12,283 nucleotides of DNA from Cryomorphaceae bacterium (GTDB lineage: Bacteria > Bacteroidota > Bacteroidia > Flavobacteriales > Schleiferiaceae), in the NCBI GenBank assembly GCA_002685435.1, contig NYXD01000019.1:13387-25669 (forward strand), given 5' to 3'. The position numbers were made by a program, and so were the translations under genes. Positions 1 through 6,670 of the stretch are shown in pieces. The number at the start of each line of letters is the position of its first letter. The stretch's first letter is position 1. The notes under the pieces were generated by a model that saw nothing but the letters and a program-made list of their open reading frames with translations, did not search any database and was not told the origin of the DNA.

Positions 1-2043
1 AAAAAAGGCCCTCATATGCTTGTAGAAGCGGGAGAAGAAAATGCCGGTTTGGTAGATATAGGTGACGGATTAGCGTGTTGTTTTAAGATTGAATCACACA
101 ATCATCCCTCTGCTGTAGAGCCCTATCAAGGTGCGGCAACTGGGGTAGGCGGTATTAACCGTGATATATTTACTATGGGTGCACGCCCCATTGCGCAGCT
201 GAATTCATTGCGATTCGGTAAGCCTACTGAGGACCGTACAAAATGGTTGGTTAAAGGGGTGAGTAAGGGAATCGGAGATTATGGAAATGCCTTCGGGATT
301 CCCATTGTCGGTGGCGAAGTGTACTTTGACGAATGTTACCATCAAAACCCATTAGTGAATGCTTTCTCTGCAGGTATTGTGGAGGTAGGTAAGCAAATTT
401 CTGCTACTTCTTCAGGCGTCGGCAATCCCGTGTTTATCGTAGGTTCGGCTACTGGGAAAGACGGTATTCACGGAGCTTCTTTTGCTTCAAAAGATCTCGA
501 TGAAGATTCGGCTGAAGACATTCCTTCTGTACAGGTTGGTGACCCGTTCCAAGAAAAATTGCTTCTAGAGGCTACTATGGAATTGGCAACTACGGATGCG
601 GTAGTTGGGATGCAAGATATGGGAGCAGCAGGGATTACTTGTTCTTCTTGCGAAATGTCCGCAGCTGGAGAACACGGTATGGATATCTGGTTGGATAAAG
701 TACCGCTTCGTCAAAATATGGAACCATGGGAAATCTTGTTGTCTGAATCGCAGGAACGCATGCTGATTGTCGTAGAAAAAGGTAAAGAGCAGAAAGTGCT
801 TGATATCTTCGACAAATGGGATCTAGAGTGTGAAGAGATCGGGGTGGTTACAGAAGGAGGAACAGTAAATTACTACTGGGATGGCGAGCTAATGGGTACT
901 GTCCCAGCAGAAAGTGCTGTTTTAGGTGGTGGCGCACCAGTTTACCACAGAGAGTGGACGGAGCCTGCGTACTATCAAGAATTCAAAAATTTTGACATAG
1001 CTGCTGTTCAGGAGCCTGCAGATTTGAAATCGGTTGCGACGAAAATGGTTGCGCTACCAAATATTGCTTCAAAGCGCTTCATTTATGAGCAGTACGATAG
1101 TATGGTTGGAACCCGCAACATGGGGACTAACGATCCTTCTGATGCGGGTATAGTAAACATAAAAGGCACGGATAAGGCCTTAGCAATGAGTGTGGACTGT
1201 AACAGTAGGTTTGTAAATGCAGATCCTGAAGTGGGATGTGCTATGGCCGTTTCTGAAGCAGCCAGAAATATTACCTGCTCGGGAGGAATTCCATCTGCAG
1301 TTACGAATTGTTTGAACTTTGGGAATCCATACAATCCAGAAGTATACTGGCAGTTTGTTGGTTCCATCAAAGGAATGAGTGCGGCTTGTGAAAAATTTGA
1401 AACTCCGGTAACGGGAGGGAACGTTAGTTTTTACAATCAAACTCAGATCGGAGATGCCATTGAGCCGGTATTCCCTACACCGACCATTGGTATGATTGGA
1501 GTGGTTGAGGATAAAAAGTTCATCACCACATTGAGCTACAAGTCAAAAGGCGATTTGATTTTCATGATTGGTGCCAACCGCGATGATATTTCTTCATCAC
1601 AGTATTTGGTGAACATCCACGGCATATCGAACAGCTCGACTCCGCATTTTGACCTAGAGGAAGAGTACGCAAATCAAAAGCAAGTTCAGATGTTAATTCG
1701 TGAAGGCGTACTCAATAGTGCACACGATTTAAGTGAAGGTGGACTTTGGATTGGCCTATTAGAGAAAGGTTTCGCAAGTGGACTGGGCTTTGATATTACA
1801 CTACCCGCAGAACATCGAAAAGATGCAGTACTCTTTGGGGAATCTGCTTCTAGAATACTCGTTACTGTGAGTGAGGAAAATAAAGATAAGTTTATCGACT
1901 TGATGATGCTGAACGGTTGTGACTTTGACTTATTGGGTCATGTTACAAAAGGAGGTGTGCGCGTCGATGACGAAGATTGGGGTCACGTTAATGATTACCA
2001 AGAAATTTACGATAATGCGCTTGGAACTGTATTGAGCGCGTAG
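1..2043 (+). CDS. purL: Phosphoribosylformylglycinamidine synthase PurL, 5'-truncated by window edge
   Basis: Cytoplasmic enzyme of de novo purine synthesis that converts FGAR, glutamine-derived ammonia and ATP into FGAM. The frame is open from base 1, so the gene begins outside the window; the ATG at 16 is internal, because family-conserved sequence ([16 protein letters not shown]) spans it. About 680 codons are present against roughly 740 for the short PurL type, so some 60 residues are missing, including the region that holds the SYKNSR catalytic histidine motif. Visible signatures in order are [89 protein letters not shown] and AHDLSEGGL. There is no glutaminase domain at the C-terminus, so this is the short form that works with separate PurQ and PurS; neither lies in the window. 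The stop is followed closely by a strong terminator. Identification is very secure. Confidence 0.98.
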   Translation, partial: KKGPHMLVEAGEENAGLVDIGDGLACCFKIESHNHPSAVEPYQGAATGVGGINRDIFTMGARPIAQLNSLRFGKPTEDRTKWLVKGVSKGIGDYGNAFGIPIVGGEVYFDECYHQNPLVNAFSAGIVEVGKQISATSSGVGNPVFIVGSATGKDGIHGASFASKDLDEDSAEDIPSVQVGDPFQEKLLLEATMELATTDAVVGMQDMGAAGITCSSCEMSAAGEHGMDIWLDKVPLRQNMEPWEILLSESQERMLIVVEKGKEQKVLDIFDKWDLECEEIGVVTEGGTVNYYWDGELMGTVPAESAVLGGGAPVYHREWTEPAYYQEFKNFDIAAVQEPADLKSVATKMVALPNIASKRFIYEQYDSMVGTRNMGTNDPSDAGIVNIKGTDKALAMSVDCNSRFVNADPEVGCAMAVSEAARNITCSGGIPSAVTNCLNFGNPYNPEVYWQFVGSIKGMSAACEKFETPVTGGNVSFYNQTQIGDAIEPVFPTPTIGMIGVVEDKKFITTLSYKSKGDLIFMIGANRDDISSSQYLVNIHGISNSSTPHFDLEEEYANQKQVQMLIREGVLNSAHDLSEGGLWIGLLEKGFASGLGFDITLPAEHRKDAVLFGESASRILVTVSEENKDKFIDLMMLNGCDFDLLGHVTKGGVRVDDEDWGHVNDYQEIYDNALGTVLSA

Positions 2044-2057
2044 ATCGAATTGCAGGA

Positions 2058-2591
2058 TTAAAAATTTGGACGGCCTTTACTAGAGTAGAGGCCGTTTTCT
2101 TTTACGTAGCGTCCTATGCGGTATTCCAGCCCAAAGGAAACTCCAGAGGTGAGCGTTGTGGCAGGAGATATGGGATAATAGATGCTGCCATATAAGGCCC
2201 ATTTTGGATGTATGACGGATGAAAACCCTAAAGAAGGAGTCATTCCAAATGTATTCGAGCGTTGCTGGCTTATGCGCTCAGCAGTTTGAACGATACCAGC
2301 CCCAACACGGATTTCACTCGATAGCGGCTTTAAGTCAAATGCTTTTAGAAGACTAATGCTTCGCCAGTCGTTGTAGACATTCTCTTTCCAAACGCCTCCT
2401 CCGTCTGTCAGTCCCTGTACTTCAATATACGTGTTACGAGTTCCTTCGTAGGCTATTCGCGCAGTCACATAGGGAAATCCTCCACCCAGGCTGATGTAAC
2501 TAAATCGATTGGGTGCCATTTCATTCGAGCCTTGACCATATATAGAAAAGGAGGCGCAGAAGAGAAATAGAACAAGTGCTGTTTTTCGCAT
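2058..2591 (-). CDS. Small secreted, probably outer-membrane beta-barrel protein (hypothetical)
   Basis: A 177-residue protein I cannot assign to a named family. Residues 1-19 form a typical Sec signal peptide (MRKTA, then a hydrophobic run LVLFLFCASFSIYG, then Q-G). There is no convincing lipobox, since Cys12 is preceded by F and L-F. The mature part has alternating short hydrophobic and polar strands rich in Gly, Tyr and Ser, for example YISLGGGFPYVTARIAYEG, EIRVGAGIVQ, MTPSLGFSSVI, WALYGSIYYPI and SGVSFGLEYRIGRYV. It ends in Phe, a common last residue of outer-membrane barrels. I therefore infer a small porin-like or structural barrel. It follows the deacylase gene by 78 bases, so it may be transcribed with it or separately. 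Its last codons contain the purL terminator hairpin, and its leader carries a 7-bp inverted repeat just before the start codon. The ATG at 2591 is chosen because it begins the signal peptide. Confidence 0.75.
   Translation of the reverse strand: MRKTALVLFLFCASFSIYGQGSNEMAPNRFSYISLGGGFPYVTARIAYEGTRNTYIEVQGLTDGGGVWKENVYNDWRSISLLKAFDLKPLSSEIRVGAGIVQTAERISQQRSNTFGMTPSLGFSSVIHPKWALYGSIYYPISPATTLTSGVSFGLEYRIGRYVKENGLYSSKGRPNF
2070..2104 (+). terminator. Rho-independent terminator of purL, inside the convergent gene's 3' end
   Basis: An 11-bp stem (ACGGCCTTTAC at 2070-2080 pairing with GTAGAGGCCGT at 2085-2095, one G-U wobble) with a TAGA loop is followed by TTTTCTTTT on the plus strand, 26 bases after the purL stop. 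On the minus strand the same stem is followed by CCAAATTTTT, so some activity in that direction is possible. It lies entirely within the coding sequence of the convergent minus-strand gene, whose stop is at 2058-2060. Confidence 0.85.
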
Positions 2592-2598
2592 TAACCTG

Positions 2599-2618
2599 TC
2601 ATTCAGGGAGATGAATGA
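2599..2618 (-). promoter_or_regulatory. Inverted repeat in the leader of the small OMP gene
   Basis: TCATTCA and TGAATGA form perfect 7-bp arms around a 6-base centre. On the minus strand the repeat ends 7 bases before the ATG of the small barrel-protein gene. It could fold as a leader hairpin that limits ribosome access, or be an operator. There is no U-tract, so it is not a terminator. The symmetry is seen directly; the function is a guess. Confidence 0.35.
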
Positions 2619-2669
2619 AGATCTATTTTTCAGTGCTCTATTAGGAGGTCAAGTAAGTAAACTTATTAA

Positions 2670-3572
2670 CTATTGATAATATTTGACACAGGTGCGAAAG
2701 GTGTTTGCATGCGCTTCGATGATCGTTTTTATCTCAGGACTGTATCCACCGCCCATGTTGATGACCACAGGAACAGCATTTTGGTAACAACGTGAGATTA
2801 CAGCAATATCACGGTCTTTACAGCCGTTAAGTGTGAGTCCCATGCGCCCGAGTTTATCGCTCTCTAGAACGTCTACACCGCTTTGAAAGAAAACCAATTC
2901 GGGATTTACTTTTTCAAAGAGCGCATCCAACGTTTCGTTCAATAAGCTGAGGTAGGTTTTGTCATTAATAAAATCGGGCAATGGAAGATCTAAATCACTG
3001 TGTTCCTTGTGGTAGGGATAGTTTTTTTCACCGTGCATTGAGAAGGTGAAAATGCGTGTGTCATCTGCAGCCATGGCAGCCGTCCCATTGCCTTGATGTA
3101 CGTCAAGGTCGACAACTAAAATACGAGAAACACCACTGTGGTCTAGTGCGTGATGTGCTGCGAGCATGATGTCATTGAGCATACAAAAGCCCTCTCCACG
3201 ATCGTAAAACGCGTGGTGGGTACCGCCTGCTATATTCAGCGAACAACCGTTTTCAATGGCGAATAATGTATTGTCGATGGTCCCTTGTCCTATAGTTCGC
3301 TCGCGCTCAATAAGCTGTGAACTCCAGGGAAAACCAATTTTTCTTTGCGCTTTGCCATCGATGCTTCCGTCCAATAAACTTTGAAAATAGTCTGGACAGT
3401 GTGTTCGTAGGATTTGTGTTTCTGAGGCAAGGTTTGGAGCGAAAAAGTTTTCTTGCGTTAAAGTGCCTTCATACAACAATTGCTGCGGCAATAGGCTGTA
3501 TTTGGACATAGGAAACCTGTGGTTGTCCGGTAAATGATGATGGTAAATGGGCGCCCAGGCGACTTTAATCAT
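2670..3572 (-). CDS. Histone-deacetylase-fold (AcuC/HDAC superfamily) zinc deacylase
   Basis: A 300-residue arginase/deacetylase-fold enzyme, about the usual length for bacterial single-domain members. Family motifs are clear: GGTHHAF (His119-His120 catalytic dyad), GFCMLNDI (129-135), DLDVHQGNG (155-163; zinc ligands Asp157 and His159), FSMHGEKNYP, SGVDVLESDKLG (zinc ligand Asp234) and MGGGY, whose Tyr277 matches the transition-state tyrosine. All catalytic residues are therefore present. The HQGNG wording, where most class I and II enzymes have HHGNG, is reminiscent of class IV (HDAC11-like) proteins. Known relatives remove acyl groups from lysines or small amines; the substrate here is unknown. 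Its ATG begins one base after the pheT stop (TAA C ATG), so it is almost certainly co-transcribed and probably translationally coupled with pheT. No signal peptide is seen, so it should be cytoplasmic. Confidence 0.93.
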   Translation of the reverse strand: MIKVAWAPIYHHHLPDNHRFPMSKYSLLPQQLLYEGTLTQENFFAPNLASETQILRTHCPDYFQSLLDGSIDGKAQRKIGFPWSSQLIERERTIGQGTIDNTLFAIENGCSLNIAGGTHHAFYDRGEGFCMLNDIMLAAHHALDHSGVSRILVVDLDVHQGNGTAAMAADDTRIFTFSMHGEKNYPYHKEHSDLDLPLPDFINDKTYLSLLNETLDALFEKVNPELVFFQSGVDVLESDKLGRMGLTLNGCKDRDIAVISRCYQNAVPVVINMGGGYSPEIKTIIEAHANTFRTCVKYYQ

Positions 3573-3573
3573 G

Positions 3574-5991
3574 TTATTGCCGCAACACTGCCCCAGTACG
3601 TTTGTTCAATTGATCAACAATCCGTTGCACCGTTTTGTCTACTGCTTTATCGTTGAGCGTCTTGTTGGCATCTTGGAAAATCATACCAATAGCATAACTT
3701 TTCTTATCTGCTGGAAGTTTATCCCCTTCATATACGTCAAAAAGGAAAACATTGATTAAAAGACCTTTTCCTACCTGTAAAATACAATCCTGCAAATTCT
3801 GATACTGCTCAGAACGATCGACTAATAATGCTATGTCACGACGAACAGAAGGAAATTTCGGTAAATTATTGAACAGTGAAGCGCCACGTTGCAATACTAG
3901 ATTTTTACATTGATCCCAATTGAGGCTCGCGTGAACAACAGCTCCTTTAATGTCAAAGTGTTTTAAAACTTTAGGATGTACCGAACCTAAACAGCCAATA
4001 GTAGTTTTTCCCGATTTAAAAACAACATACTCACCATACAGTGAATGTTGCCCAGTAGTAGAGGATACCGACAGCCCTAATCGCCCGAAAAGACTTTCAA
4101 GCAGGCCCTTCATCCAAAAATAATTGTTCGGCTGACTTCCGGAGTCCCAGTAATCTTCTCCCTGAGCGCCGGCGGCAAAAAGATCAAGCTGTGTGTTTTC
4201 ATAATAGCCGTTTGATCCTTTTCCGTAGGTTTTTCCTCGCTCGAAGAATCTTAAGTTCGGCTGCTGTCTCTTTTGATTGAAACTTATCGATTGAAGTCCA
4301 CCAAACAGAAGGTTGTTACGCATGACATTGAGGTCAAGGCTCAACGGATTGAGCATTTCAATGAGTGACGCAGACACTTCGGGTAGGAGTACGGTGTAGT
4401 CTGTTCCTTTAGCCAGGCTGTTGTTCATGATTTCGTAGAAGCCATTTCCTGTCAATTGATCCAGAACGCTACGCTCGATTTTTTCTGGTCGAGGGTCATG
4501 TGCTGCAACGCTAATTTGCATTTGATCCGGAACGGGAACTTCATTGAAACCATAGATACGCAGAAGTTCTTCTGCAATATCCACGTCACGAGTAACATCT
4601 ACTCTGTAGGTAGGAACTAGGATATGCCACGTATCTTCTTGAACAGCCTTGATTTCAAAATCAAGCAATTCAAGAATTTGCGTCATTTTTTCCGCTGTCA
4701 ATTCAACACCTATGAGCTTTAACACTTTTGTACGGCTGAACTCTAAAGCAACACGTTCAAAATATTCTTGACCTTTATGGTCTCGAGCACTGGCCGTACC
4801 TCCAGTTAATTCGCATAGCAAAGCAACGGCATAAGAGTGCGCATCAATGGTTGTGTTTGGATCAACGCCTCTTTCATAGCGGTAACTGGCATCCGAATTT
4901 ATGGCATGGCGTTTTGCTGTTTTCCTAACGCTAACGCTGTCGAAATAGGCGCCTTCGAGGTAAATATTCTTTGTTTTCTTCGTCACGCCGCTATTAGCTC
5001 CGCCCATTACTCCTGCAATGCAAAGGGGTTTAGTAGCGTCTGCGATAATACAGTCTTGCTGGTCTAAGGTGCGCTCTGCTTCATCTAAAGTGACGAGCTT
5101 TTCTCCCTCTTTTGCTTTGCGAATGTTGACGGTCTTACCATCAATAGCGTCCGCATCAAAGGCGTGTAAGGGATGCCCAAAGGTGTGTAGTACAAAGTTG
5201 GTAATATCAACCGCATTATTTTTAGGCGTAAGACCAATAGCAATCAAATGCTCCTTCAACCAGTCGGGACTTTCTGTGATCGTGACGTTTGAAATAAAAG
5301 TACCGTTGTATGCAGGACAGCCATTCTCGTCTTCAATATTTAGAGCGATCGGGTTCGTTGCAGTTTCAGGCGTGGACCCATGCGGCACCTCTAATTTCGG
5401 TGCATCATATCCTTTTGTGATCATTGCAGCACGTAAGTCACGAGCTACACCAATGTGTCCCATCGCATCTGTTCGGTTAGGAGTTAAACCTATTTCAAAT
5501 ACGAAATCACTTTCCACGTTAAAAACCGAACTGCATGGTGTTCCGGGAATCAAAGCCGCATCGAGGACTAAGATTCCGTCATGTTCACTACCCAGCCCTA
5601 ATTCATCTTCAGCGCAAATCATACCTAAGCTGACCTCGCCGCGGATTTTGCCTTTTTTGATTTTTAATTCATCACCACCAGGATACAATAGGCTGCCTAC
5701 TGTGGCTACGGGGACTTTTTGCCCTGCAGCAACGTTGGGTGCACCGCAAACAATTTGTACGGCCTCTTTAGCTCCTATGTCTACGGTAGTAATTCGAAGT
5801 CTATCCGCATTAGGGTGCTGGACACAGGTAAGCACTTCTCCGACGACAACCCCTCTAAGTCCACCAGGAATGGTCTCTACCTCTTCCAAGCCTTCAACTT
5901 CTAGGCCGGTGTCAGTCAATAATTCAGAGACGAGCTCCGGGTTGAGATCTATAGGTAAATAACGCTTAAGCCAGCGGTACGAAATCTTCAT
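3574..5991 (-). CDS. pheT: Phenylalanyl-tRNA synthetase beta subunit
   Basis: Beta chain of the alpha2-beta2 cytoplasmic enzyme that charges tRNA-Phe; it carries tRNA binding and editing. The 805 residues match the usual bacterial length. In order: N-terminal part (MKISYRWLKRYL), EMAP-II-like tRNA-binding domain at about 45-155 (HPNADRL, QIVCGAPNV), B3/B4 editing domain at about 217-400 (NNAVDITNFV, GHPLHAFDAD, GVMGG, ASYRYERGVD), B5 domain at about 413-485 (DVTRDVDIAEELLRIYGF), catalytic-like core at about 500-700 (LNPLSLDLNVMRNN, FFERGK) and the C-terminal FDX-ACB anticodon-binding domain at 711-804 (PKFPSVRRDIALLVD). The gene is intact. No pheS is present nearby, so the two subunit genes are separated here. 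A good Bacteroidota-type promoter lies 23 to 52 bases upstream, indicating its own transcription start, with the deacylase gene downstream in the same unit. A 314-codon antisense frame inside it is a shadow. Confidence 0.98.
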   Translation of the reverse strand: MKISYRWLKRYLPIDLNPELVSELLTDTGLEVEGLEEVETIPGGLRGVVVGEVLTCVQHPNADRLRITTVDIGAKEAVQIVCGAPNVAAGQKVPVATVGSLLYPGGDELKIKKGKIRGEVSLGMICAEDELGLGSEHDGILVLDAALIPGTPCSSVFNVESDFVFEIGLTPNRTDAMGHIGVARDLRAAMITKGYDAPKLEVPHGSTPETATNPIALNIEDENGCPAYNGTFISNVTITESPDWLKEHLIAIGLTPKNNAVDITNFVLHTFGHPLHAFDADAIDGKTVNIRKAKEGEKLVTLDEAERTLDQQDCIIADATKPLCIAGVMGGANSGVTKKTKNIYLEGAYFDSVSVRKTAKRHAINSDASYRYERGVDPNTTIDAHSYAVALLCELTGGTASARDHKGQEYFERVALEFSRTKVLKLIGVELTAEKMTQILELLDFEIKAVQEDTWHILVPTYRVDVTRDVDIAEELLRIYGFNEVPVPDQMQISVAAHDPRPEKIERSVLDQLTGNGFYEIMNNSLAKGTDYTVLLPEVSASLIEMLNPLSLDLNVMRNNLLFGGLQSISFNQKRQQPNLRFFERGKTYGKGSNGYYENTQLDLFAAGAQGEDYWDSGSQPNNYFWMKGLLESLFGRLGLSVSSTTGQHSLYGEYVVFKSGKTTIGCLGSVHPKVLKHFDIKGAVVHASLNWDQCKNLVLQRGASLFNNLPKFPSVRRDIALLVDRSEQYQNLQDCILQVGKGLLINVFLFDVYEGDKLPADKKSYAIGMIFQDANKTLNDKAVDKTVQRIVDQLNKRTGAVLRQ

Positions 5992-6013
5992 TGGGTCAAA
6001 ATTGATTGAATGT

Positions 6014-6043
6014 CAAAGTTACACTTTGCAAGACAATCGCAAA
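6014..6043 (-). promoter_or_regulatory. Bacteroidota-type promoter of pheT
   Basis: On the minus strand TTTG (6043-6040), an 18-base spacer and TAACTTTG (6021-6014) match the phylum's TTTG / TAnnTTTG consensus exactly. The -7 element is 22 bases before the pheT ATG. It sits in the 69-bp gap after the upstream membrane-protein gene. The -7 element is one half of the symmetric sequence CAAAGT-TAC-ACTTTG (6014-6028), which could let a dimeric regulator overlap it. Confidence 0.65.
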
Positions 6044-6060
6044 GGCTTATTTCGTCTGAA

Positions 6061-6666
6061 TTAGAACAGGTTGAAAAGAATGAGTCCATAGATTCCAAAC
6101 CGCAGAAATCGTACTAACGTAAGCGCTGCGAAATGCTTAAAGGGAAATTGGTTGAGTCCGCAGAGTTGACAAACGATAGGATAGGGTAACGGCGTAAGAG
6201 CGGCAAGGATGATTAGCAATCCTCCAAAAGCTCTTAATTGGTCTAAGGTGGATTTATGCCGCTCTAAAATTCGGTTTTTAATGATGGCTCGAGTGCGTAA
6301 AAATCGGCCTATGAAGTAGCTCGCGATTCCAGCGCTGTAACTTAAGGAGGCTAGGAAAAATAACATCCATCTTGGTTTCAGTGTTTCATCGGCCCAAACG
6401 ATGAGGAGTTCAGGAGTAATGATTCCGAAACTCACTTCACTTGCAAAAAACAGCCCCAACAATACAGGGGTGTTCCATGTGAGTGTTATCCATTTGGCAG
6501 CGGAATCTATATCCACGATCCAGGTGTCGAAAGCATAGAATACACCTAGGACTGCTCCAATGGACCCCAAAAATTTCAGAAGGTTTCGTCGCATAAAGGC
6601 ATAACCGCCTGACCGCTGAAGCAGCCTGTGGTATCCTTTCAAAATGGTGGGTATGCGCTGTTGCAT
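6061..6666 (-). CDS. Multi-pass inner-membrane protein, probable VTT/YqaA-like (DedA superfamily)
   Basis: A 201-residue very hydrophobic protein with about five membrane segments, near residues 29-47, 64-91, 99-122, 147-170 and 177-199. The second segment reads LLGLFFASEVSFGIITPELLIVWADE and the fourth has TPLPYPIVCQLCG, resembling the F-x-E...G and proline/glycine re-entrant elements of VTT-domain proteins such as YqaA. Some family members are lipid scramblase or flippase candidates, but the function of this branch is not established. The start at 6666 lies four bases after the recG stop (TAA CCCC ATG), consistent with co-transcription and coupling; Met25 is a possible alternative, but the basic amphipathic N-terminus (LKGYHRLLQRSGGYAF) looks like part of the family pattern. 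It is separated from pheT by a promoter-containing 69-bp gap. The membrane nature is certain, the family assignment moderate. Confidence 0.75.
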   Translation of the reverse strand: MQQRIPTILKGYHRLLQRSGGYAFMRRNLLKFLGSIGAVLGVFYAFDTWIVDIDSAAKWITLTWNTPVLLGLFFASEVSFGIITPELLIVWADETLKPRWMLFFLASLSYSAGIASYFIGRFLRTRAIIKNRILERHKSTLDQLRAFGGLLIILAALTPLPYPIVCQLCGLNQFPFKHFAALTLVRFLRFGIYGLILFNLF

Positions 6667-6670
6667 GGGG

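Noticed and set aside
2550..2591. Lipoprotein signal in the small barrel-protein gene because of Cys12
   Set aside because: The residues before the Cys (L-F-L-F) do not fit a lipobox; an ordinary signal peptide is better.
2654..2665. TAAGT-AA-ACTTA dyad and TAAGTTTA as a promoter for the small OMP gene
   Set aside because: No TTTG box lies at a suitable distance upstream, and such short A/T-rich symmetry is expected by chance.
5018..5962. 314-codon plus-strand open frame antisense to pheT
   Set aside because: It lies fully inside the strongly supported pheT gene; the translation is Ser/Pro/Thr-rich with no recognisable motif, as expected of an antisense shadow.
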